This document shows, piece after piece, positions 56,777-64,000 of a DNA stretch of 64,000 bases (positions are counted from its first letter, which is position 1; each line of letters opens with the position of its first letter). Source of the stretch: Sporodiniella umbellata (lineage: Eukaryota; Mucoromycota; Mucoromycetes; Mucorales; Rhizopodaceae); NCBI GenBank assembly GCA_025677835.1, contig JAIXMR010000017.1:62001-126000 (forward strand), written 5' to 3'. The position numbers and the translations under genes were made by a program. Below the pieces are notes generated by a model. The model searched no databases. It had not been told where the DNA came from and saw only the letters and a program-made list of their open reading frames with translations.

Positions 56777-58735
56777 TGCTATCTACCTAAGCTTCCTATA
56801 TCGACGCCTAATTCCAAAGCGTTTGTAGCAATGACCGCCAACAAGTCACCTTTAAACATTTTTTGTTCAATGACTCTTCTCTCTTTTGGAGTGTAGCCTC
56901 CTCGATAGGACATAATTTTCTGCAGTATCTGGTTTTTTTGTTTTTTCTCTAGACTTTCACGTACAGTCTTCATTAAAAGCTCACATGTCCTGCGTACTTT
57001 GCAAAAAGCGATGGTCTTTATGCCTTTCTCTAGTAGATATTCAAGTACCAAAGCACCTTCTGCCACCGCGCTTTTTCTTTCGGACTCTTGATCGTTTGGA
57101 TTAACGAGTGGTGGGTTCCATAGAATGAATTCTTTCTGACCACAAGGAGCTCCATCTTTATCGATAAATAAAGTATCCTGTATACCAAAGACATCCCTCA
57201 TATGCTTTTATAGATATATTGAAGAACGATAGATATCAGTTGAAAAGAACTTTGGATTTTTATATATATATACCTTATCCGGATGAGTAACCGTTGCACT
57301 ACAGGATACAAATTGATAGTTTGTATTTTTATAATGATCACATAGTCTTCTCAATCGACGCATAATATAAGCCATATGTAATCCGAAAAGACCATTGTAA
57401 ACATGAATTTCTTTTGTATGCACAAATGATAGTATTCAGTAAAATAAAAGCAAGTGAATGAGTTATATATATAAATTTTACCATCTACTACAATTAGTTT
57501 TAAACAAGAAAGAAAAGAAGCCCATCGACTATGGTTGGGTAATATGGAATAATGCAACATGTCAGGGTTTGTAAAGATCACCTGTGTATGATCTCGAATA
57601 AAAGTACGTTGTTCTGATGGTGTATCGCCATCAAAAGTAGACACCTAAGGTTGACTACTTGGTAAAAAGAAATAAGAAATAGATGTCCTACCAGTGTATC
57701 CTTAAGCGAAGGAATGTGTTCTAAAATAGATTGTAGTGCTCTCTTTTGATCTTGTGCTAATGCCTTTGTAGGGAAAATAAAGAGTGCCTTGCTCTCTTGC
57801 TTTTTTTGAAGCAAATGTTCCAATACTGGAATTTGATAAATCAATGATTTACCACTACCACACAAAAAAAAAAAAAGATGGAAGGTACATATATGTAAAG
57901 TAAAAGAACTTTTGTTTTTCTTTTTACCTGGCAGTTGAAGTAGAAACAATGACATGATGTCCGTCCTGTAGACCTTGGATTGCCTCTGCTTGATGAGAAT
58001 ACAAACGATGGATACTTTTTTGTGATAAAGCCTGTGCAATCGGTTGGGGAAGTTCAAGTTTACCATAGACACAAGGTTGGCTTGGGAAGGTCTTTTTGTT
58101 CAAGAGCTGGTTAGTATAGAAGGGCTGTGTAGTTAGATTTTCGATGACTTGAGCCAGTGTCTCTGGTACGATTTCTTCGTCTGACCAGTCATCTAAATCA
58201 ATAGGAAGCGGTACATGTTTTTCGGTTTCTTGTAGTAAACAGTGACAAGGATCTAGTCCCTTTAAGCAAAAATGTATATAAAAAAACACGCACTTTTTTT
58301 TTTTTTTATTACAATGTGTACCTTTTCTTCACAGCGGTTAAGAAAGGAGTGTAGAGAAGTCTCGAATAGGTCGTTCTGTTGTTCTACCAGTTTCTTGATA
58401 GCTGTAGGTTTAACAGCAGGTGTACTCTTTGTCCACCATTCATCGTGTTTTTCTTTGGCGGCTTTTTTACTGGTGGGTTTTCCAAATTGGATCTCCCAGA
58501 CAGTGTCGATCAGATTGAACTGAACAAACTGCGGGATGATCACATTGACAGCAGCGAGATCGTCTAATGTCAGATCGGGTATTGCTCGTTGCAAGTTGGG
58601 TAAGGTCATGAGTGTAGTGAGTTTGGCATCGCAAAAGGCATAAAAGAGATTGACCTTTTCAAATTTTTTTTGAAGTGCTTGAAAAAGAACGGGCAGTGTC
58701 TTTGTGTCTTTTGTGGAAAACTTTCGTTTTGGCAT
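55068..58735 (-). CDS. HRQ1: HRQ1, RecQ4-related DNA helicase
   Basis: 3'-5' DNA helicase for interstrand-crosslink repair and telomere maintenance (family knowledge). Fourteen exons: 58322-58735, 57928-58259, 57692-57854, 57482-57644, 57274-57410, 56787-57204, 56657-56700, 56501-56590, 56250-56441, 55827-56184, 55582-55764, 55418-55520, 55246-55370, 55068-55186; sum 2841 nt, 946 residues. Motifs: Q-like IHRLYSHQAEAI, Walker A STASGKSLIYQIP (split by an intron), FPTKALAQDQ, VVDEIHVYNG (DEIH, split), VSCSAT, NALELGVDIGSLD, WQQSGRSGRR. A C-terminal Cys-rich part (CQCDEGCLLCIHLTNCSE) is the Hrq1 zinc-binding module. The long N-terminus without the Sld2-like part separates it from RecQ4. Its start is 61 bp from the stop of the dehydrogenase upstream. 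Confidence 0.96.
56641..56776. repeat. (TA)n and (TA)n(TG)n microsatellites in HRQ1 introns
   Basis: TA runs begin the stretch near 56637-56653, and a compound TA then TG array occupies about 56739-56776. Both sit in introns flanking the 44-nt exon 56657-56700, so instability would not change the protein unless splice sites were moved. Confidence 0.85.
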
Positions 58736-58795
58736 GAAAAAAAAAAAAAAAAAAAAAAGAGCGGCGGAGAAAAAAGAAAGGATGCATTTATTGTT

Positions 58796-60058
58796 TTAGT
58801 TTGAATCGTTGGTGATCACGACTTTGACCGTACCAGTTCTTCCTTCTTTTACGTGTTGGAAAGCTTGAAGAGCGTCTTTGAATGGGTATCTGTGAGTGAT
58901 TAATTTTTTCAAGTCAATCTTGCCAGAAGAAAGCATCTCGATAGCGGTGGGATAGGTCTACAGGACTAAGTTATCACGATCATCATATTAAAGACTTACA
59001 TGACAATAACGCATCACGCCTTTCACATCCACCTCTCTTGCAGAGACGTCTGCGACAGAAATCGACTGTACTGAAGCGCCCATGCCCACCAAGACAATTG
59101 CACCGCTGTTTTTGACCAGCTGTTGAAAAGTGTTAGTAGGTTGATGAAAGAGTAGAGAGGGTATTTACATAAACCGCCATCTGTACACAGATTTCAGCTC
59201 CTGTACAATCAAAAACGATCTGTACAGGTTCCAAACCCGATTGAAGCATGTCGGCAGCCTCTTGTTTAGCAAACGCATTACTGTCTTGGTCGATCGGCCT
59301 TGATTTTGTGAGGTGAACAGTTGCATCAGCGCAATAGCTCTTTGCGAAATCCAAGCGTACGGGATCACGATCGGCGATAGTGACATGAGATGCGCCTGCA
59401 GCCTTAGCGGCGGCTGCTGTCAAGAGACCGACGGGCCCTGCGCCAAAGACAAAGACGCGATCTCCCAGCTTGACACGACCTCGTCTGGCGGCGTGAATCC
59501 CTACCGACAGAGGTTCGATCAAGGCGCCCTCTTCCAGACTCACGCTGTCCGGTAACTTGTAACAAAAGTCGGCAGCATGACGATAGTAATCACAGAGAGT
59601 GCCATCAAAAGGAGGTGTGGCTGCAAAGGCCATGTCAGGACAGAGGTTATAGACGCCTGTCTTGCACATCTCACATAGACGGCATGGCACCCCAGGCTCT
59701 AAAGCCACACGATCACCCACCTTCAAATCCTTCACCCCTTCTCCTACAGATGCAATCACACCTGCAGATTCATGGCCCAACACCATGGGTGCCTCTACCA
59801 CAAAATGACCTATTCTACCATGTGTCCAGTAATGAACATCGGAGCCACAGATGCCTGTTGCTTGGATATTCACAATCACCTCTGCTACTGTGAGCATAGA
59901 TTGAATAAAACTCACGTCACCTTACCTCCAGGCCCAGGTGTAGGTATGCTTCTCTTCTCCTATCAAAGGGTGTTTGTTTCTTGTGTATTTCAGCAATGTC
60001 TTACAAATGAAATCGTATCTATCTTTTCAAGTACAAAACAGTTGTTTTCTTGACTCAT
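58796..60058 (-). CDS. Zinc-dependent polyol (sorbitol/xylitol) dehydrogenase
   Basis: Medium-chain dehydrogenase that oxidises polyols to ketoses with NAD. Exons 60005-60058, 59926-59959, 59169-59887, 59000-59119 and 58796-58957 give 362 residues, as in sorbitol dehydrogenases. Catalytic zinc residues are in TGICGSDVHYW and GHESAG, the structural zinc cysteines in CRLCEMCKTGVYNLC, and the cofactor fold in VFGAGPVGLL. In IADRDPVRLDFAKS an acidic residue follows the second strand, favouring NAD over NADP. The first two short exons (MSQENNCFVLEKIDTISF, then EKRSIPTPGPG) are fixed by phase. The stop is 60 bp from the HRQ1 start on the same strand. Confidence 0.95.
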
Positions 60059-60066
60059 GTTGGGTG

Positions 60067-60097
<31 letters not shown>
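60067..60097. repeat. 31-nt A tract upstream of dehydrogenase
   Basis: A run of 31 A, immediately before the start of the dehydrogenase gene (minus strand, so a T tract in the promoter). Such runs exclude nucleosomes in fungi. Confidence 0.9.
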
Positions 60098-60102
<5 letters not shown>

Positions 60103-60190
60103 CCTCTATTTAAAAACATTGGCCCAACGATCGGAACAATATTCCTTTTTTGGACTATTTTCCGCCCAAGTGTGTTTTTGACGTATTTAT

Positions 60191-61604
60191 TTAAATGAGC
60201 GACGGGAATATTTTCCAAAAAAGAGTAATGAAGAGAAAAAGAAAAGGATGAAATGATGCCAGGGATGCAGAAGAAGTAGTTGTTTTTCGCGGTGTATGTG
60301 CCGGACCTGATTTACAAGCCAAGGTAGGTCTAGGGTTTGTGCTGGTACCAGCCAGGTTAGGGGAAGGACTCCAGTAGGCCAACAGGGTGGGCGGGGTGAT
60401 GAAGCCTTGGATGCGATAGCCTAGGCTGGCTAGGACCGCGCCCAGTTCAGGGCCTATGAGCGGTTTCCGGGCACGTACATCGCCACCGCGATCCAGTCGA
60501 TAGACCATGAGTTCGTCCGAGGTATTACAATAGCTCATGTCGACATGAGACAGCGAAGAGCCGGGCATGAACGGATTCAGCGAACTCTCAAGCCAGAGAC
60601 GATGGTTATTGCTGCTTGTCTTCAGCCAGAGACCGCGCTGGGTGATCATCCGCTGATACAGATTGACGGCCACCGGATACACGCCTGAGGTATACCAAGC
60701 ATTCGCAAAATCCAACGCGTTTCTGAACAGACGGTTGCCATCTTCAAACCGGTTCAGCTGCTGGGCAAGGTCAGAAAGCGACAGATCGTCCGTGGCCGTA
60801 TAGACCCACTTGTCAAACGGGTATTCTACAAAACCCCAGAAAGGCACCGGGTCCTCAAAGTTCTCTATCGGCTTGCGGTGAATTGAGGCCATCGACATGG
60901 GCGTTGCAAAAGGGGCAAGACCGTCAATCAAAGGCGACATGCTGTTATACAATGTATTGGACCAGGCACTGAGAAACCCCAGTCCATGGATCAGCTCATG
61001 AACCACATTACGAAGGAAATCGTTTTGGTTGTTCTTGATCGGGTTGGGATTATTCTATCGAAAAACATTAGCCCCCATCTATCTGCGTATTGTGAACATT
61101 TACAGAGAAATACCAGTTGACAGCACTGTTGAACTGGGCTGTGATGTCGTAGTGAGCCCAAGAAGGCTTGGTAGGGAGCTGAGTAAACTGTTTCAACAAT
61201 GCCTGAGGGTACATTCGGGTGACATTGTCCGATCGATCTGTCATCAGATACGAAATCGTAGGAAACGCCTGGCCGATAGCTGTATGGCTACAGTTTGCTT
61301 GACAAAAGGCGCTATAGGTCGCATTCACCCAGAGTGGGGTTTCAAACTGAATGACGGAACTGATGATCTCGACTGCTTTTTCCAAAGTGGCTCGAACATT
61401 CACACATTCTTCTGATTTCGCATGACAGTTCAGGTCGAAATGCATGGTATTATTGGGTTTACTGAGGGCAATAGCCGACATGGGTTTTCTATAAAGACGT
61501 TTGCAGTTCTCAAGTGTCCCGGTCGAATGGTGAAAGCAGTACATGTCTGAAGCTGAGCCCATATGAACAAAGAATAAACATAACGCAAAGCATAAAATCC
61601 ACAT
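60191..61604 (-). CDS. Secreted, GPI-type HExxH protein
   Basis: Exons 61104-61604 and 60191-61054 give 454 residues. The N-terminus MWILCFALCLFFVHMGSAS is a signal peptide, and the last 20 residues form a hydrophobic tail after a Thr/Ser stretch, a pattern of GPI anchoring. The centre has VVHELIHGLGFLSAW near residues 184-198: HExxH with G, like met-zincins, but the third His of HExxHxxGxxH is replaced by Ser. It may use another third ligand or be inactive. Several Asn-x-Ser/Thr sites and cysteines are present. The intron phase is firm. I recall no named family; it could belong to a Mucorales-specific wall or protease group. Confidence 0.8.
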
Positions 61605-61947
61605 TCAAATTGATTAATAAAAAGAAAAATAAAAATTAAAAATTAAAAAAAAAATTAGAAATCGGCTTACACACATATACACACACATATACACACATAC
61701 ATCCAGAGACATCGACTCTGCTTATTGAGGGTGTGTGTCGGAGACTGAAATGTCCTGCCAAGACATTCACTCTGTTTTATATCCAATCATTGGTTCCTTC
61801 AATCAAAGAGAGATCCAAAAAAATAGAAAAAAGAAAAAAAAAAAGCCATCCAAGAGAGTCAATCCAAAGGTTAATAAAGACCTCACCCAAAAAAAAAAAA
61901 AAAAAAAAAAAAAGAGAGGTAGAATAACCTTTCCTTTAAAATTTCCA

Positions 61948-61983
<36 letters not shown>

Positions 61984-62085
61984 CAATTTCTTGTACTCGG
62001 ATATGATACTTGATAAAGAAGAAAGAGCAACCGCTGTAAGAGAGAAATAAAGGAGAGACCTTTGGTTTATTAAACAACCAAAAAG
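61605..62085. promoter_or_regulatory. Divergent promoter with paired A and T tracts
   Basis: 480 bp between the HExxH protein start (-) and Rogdi/Rav2 start (+). It has ACACATATAC repeats (61670-61700), a 25-nt A run at 61889-61913 and a 32-nt T run at 61952-61983. The A and T runs can pair with each other over about 25 bp. No gene is seen; two lysine-rich frames here come from the A runs. Confidence 0.6.
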
Positions 62086-63147
62086 ATGAAAGAAAGGGAT
62101 TGGCTACTGGAAGATGTTATTCCCGACATACTTTACCAGTCGTTGGATGAACTCGTTGTAAATATAGAATGTAGTGTTTGATAAAGTAATTGAGTGAAAT
62201 TAGCAATCTGAGAGATGGTTAACAGATGCTGGTAAGAATCAAGCCCTGAGACAATAGAAAGAAATAATATTGAGATGGGAATTAGACAAAGTGGATTCCT
62301 TGCCCCTGACACAGTTGAGTCTTTGTATATAAGAAGGGAGAAACCAACAGAGTTTGATAGAAATGAGGCCATCAAGGGGCTTTTGGTGCTGAACGGATGG
62401 TATATCAATAAAGCAGAATTGAGTATTTATTCAGTACATCAAGAAGGTATTTTCAAGACAAGTATTGTCCCAAAGACACCCTATTTCCTTGAACAAGTAA
62501 GTAGCCATAACCACACAGCCTTAGAAAGTAAACAAGCCTCTAGCTACAGCAAACCCACCATTACATTCAACTGGCTATTCATTTACTCCGAGGATTTAAA
62601 AAGCCAGTGAGTAAAGCGTGTATTGTGGAGGTAAAAGTGAAAAAAAGAAAGGGGGGGAGGGCTGTAGATTGTTTGAACCCAAAGTTAGTTATTAGAAGAC
62701 GTACACAATTATGTGAATCGGGCACTCCATGCATTGGATTATCCTAACCCAGCCTCCCTGTTTCCCTATAAAGTGTGTCATCCCAAGGTATCTATCCATT
62801 CATGTCACAGCTTCTTTAACTTTCTATGTAGTGCTTTGTACCACCTCTGAAACAGGACACAGTCATCGAATTCTGTATCCAAGATGTGTTTATTACCTGC
62901 AATCTTTATGCCCTAGACTTCACAAAGCATAACAAACAAGATCATACGATGGTGTAAGTCAGCCTATGCCAAAATTACTTGCTAAGAGCCTCTCCTTAGG
63001 ACCTACCAAGACAAGCAGGCCACCGTCCTCCACCACGTCAAAACCCAAACCCAGTCACCCACACTCACCGAACTCAAGGGGTCCATCCAGCGTGTACTTG
63101 AATTATGTCAAACGCACAAACAAATGCTTTTGCAAATAAAGGTTTAA
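62086..63147 (+). CDS. RAV2: Rogdi/Rav2, V-ATPase assembly (RAVE) subunit
   Basis: Component of the RAVE complex, which reassembles V1 and Vo of the vacuolar proton pump (family knowledge). Seven exons, 62086-62157, 62204-62231, 62315-62496, 62544-62606, 62689-62787, 62832-62953 and 63000-63147, give 237 residues. Landmarks: MKERDWLLEDVIPDILYQSL, GLLVLNGWYINKAELSIYS, LQQTHHYIQLAIHLL, LLEDVHNYVNRALHALD, CFVPPLKQD and FCIQDVFITCNLYALDF, which follow the Rogdi order. Exon 2 is only 28 nt. All introns are 46-83 nt and in phase, with canonical donors; several obvious open frames in this area are misleading without splicing. Confidence 0.9.
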
Positions 63148-63529
63148 AGACCCCCCCCCTTAGTTTGGAAACAGTTTCCAGGCGTTGTGAAGGAAGAACT
63201 CTCCAAAGCGCATAAAATTTGAAAATCATCCGATAAGAAACCTCCTTTTTGTTCTTGGATTTCAATCGGAGATGGTGTAAAAATTTAACTTTGTTAATTT
63301 GTTTTCTTGATAAAACCGTTTTGTTTTCTTTAAAATTTCTTTTTTTTTTAAAAAAAAAAAAAAATTAAAAAAAATCAAGAAATCCTAAACAAAACACCAA
63401 AAAATACGAAAAAAAAAAAAAAGACAATAAATAAGAAGAAAAGAACTTATTTTCCTCAAGTATTTCTTTGACTTTTTTTTTCTTTTTCTTTTTTTTTTAA
63501 TATTTGGTGGGCAAAGATAAAACAAGCGG
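63148..63529. other. Intergenic, A/T runs
   Basis: About 380 bp with long T then A runs (63338-63363), a C8 tract at 63151-63158 and T-rich blocks just before the next start codon. It is the 3' region of RAV2 and the promoter of the next gene. Confidence 0.55.
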
Positions 63530-64000
63530 ATGGACAAAACTTTGCTTGAATATGACAAGAATTTGGAGGATTTAGAACGTCAAAAGGAAAGTCTGAAGGC
63601 AGTCATGCAGAAAATGGGAGAAGAATGGGAAGAAAGGTAATTAGAGTCATAAGAAAAGAAAACGTTTGTCGTAACACCAGAAACAATAGTGGAGCAGGCA
63701 TTGGCTGGTTAGGCTCTTTGGACATTCCCGTACCTGAATCGATTCGACCACACCCACCGTTACTTCCCAACATACTTCATCCAAACACAGGCCCTTCACC
63801 GGAATATCTTCATTCACTGCTCAACATGAACGCAGATCTCCTGGCTCAAAGCCTCGCCAATAACCCAACCCCCATGTTATCCCCTTCAGAAGAACAAGAA
63901 CCTCATACAATTGTACTCTCCCCGCTCGCCACGCCTGTCGATAATGAATTACCCAAGAATACCCTCAAAGACTCTACTCAACATTCACTACCGCCTTCAT
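63530..64000 (+). CDS. Partial unknown protein, truncated by window end
   Basis: Exon 1 is 63530-63636 and exon 2 starts at 63681 and runs off the window. The start MDKTLLEYDKNLEDLERQKE begins a coiled-coil helix (about 35 residues), followed by a Gly/Pro/Leu-rich disordered part and SPSEEQEPHTIVLSPLATP, which looks like a phosphorylation-rich tail. Intron phase is consistent. The family is unknown. Confidence 0.75.

Noticed and set aside
62275..62610. Single 111-residue open frame as a gene
   Set aside because: Only part of it is coding; splicing into Rogdi/Rav2 explains the segments and removes the rest.

Overview
The window is nuclear DNA of a filamentous fungus, most likely a Mucorales-type early-diverging fungus (Mucoromycota); the lineage is an inference. 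The sequence is AT-rich and full of long A/T homopolymers. I resolve about 95 small spliceosomal introns, mostly 40-90 nt, with GT/AG ends and often CTAAC-like branch sites. The genes include families kept in early-diverging fungi: neurofibromin with its Sec14-PH part, HRQ1, a Rogdi-type Rav2, RBM26/27, and parvulin PIN4. Most gene models below were built by joining open stretches at splice sites until the reading frame closed and the total length was a multiple of three.

Layout. 0.6-5.3 kb: ribosomal protein eL20 (-), a GATA zinc-finger protein (+), and the La RNA chaperone (-). 7.2-12.6 kb: a Zn2Cys6 factor (-) and an RBM26/27-like RNA-binding protein (+). 12.8-13.5 kb: an orphan four-helix membrane protein (-). 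13.5-16.8 kb: a gene desert. 16.8-22.6 kb: a compact cluster with a membrane-anchored class 3 lipase (+), a degenerate DEAD-box protein (-), NSA1/WDR74 (-), PIN4 (+) and a small basic protein (-). 22.9-24.6 kb: a long, nearly perfect inverted repeat around a 1.4 kb centre. 25.4-29.7 kb: casein kinase 1 (+) and an M13 metallopeptidase (-). 30.6-39.9 kb: a complete 17-exon neurofibromin/Ira RasGAP, then MED19 only 50 bp downstream, then an 80-residue ORF on the other strand. 40-46.8 kb: an AT-rich, gene-poor stretch with a 37-bp tandem repeat and the chromodomain end plus LTR of a Ty3/Gypsy chromovirus. 46.9-50.5 kb: a seven-helix membrane protein (-) and a multi-exon gene with a serine-recombinase-like motif (-). 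51.5-63.1 kb: prolyl iminopeptidase (+), a coiled-coil protein (-), HRQ1 helicase (-), a polyol dehydrogenase (-), a GPI-type HExxH secreted protein (-) and Rogdi/Rav2 (+). A truncated unknown gene (+) runs off the right edge.

Functional themes are mostly housekeeping. Translation and ribosome assembly: eL20, NSA1, PIN4, La. RNA surveillance and transcription: RBM26/27, MED19, GATA and Zn-cluster factors. Ras signalling and kinase control: neurofibromin, CK1. DNA repair: HRQ1. V-ATPase assembly: Rav2. No operon or specialised metabolic cluster is visible. The least ordinary items are the recombinase-like gene, the inverted-repeat element, the degenerate DEAD-box protein, the leaderless M13 peptidase and several extremely tight gene junctions.
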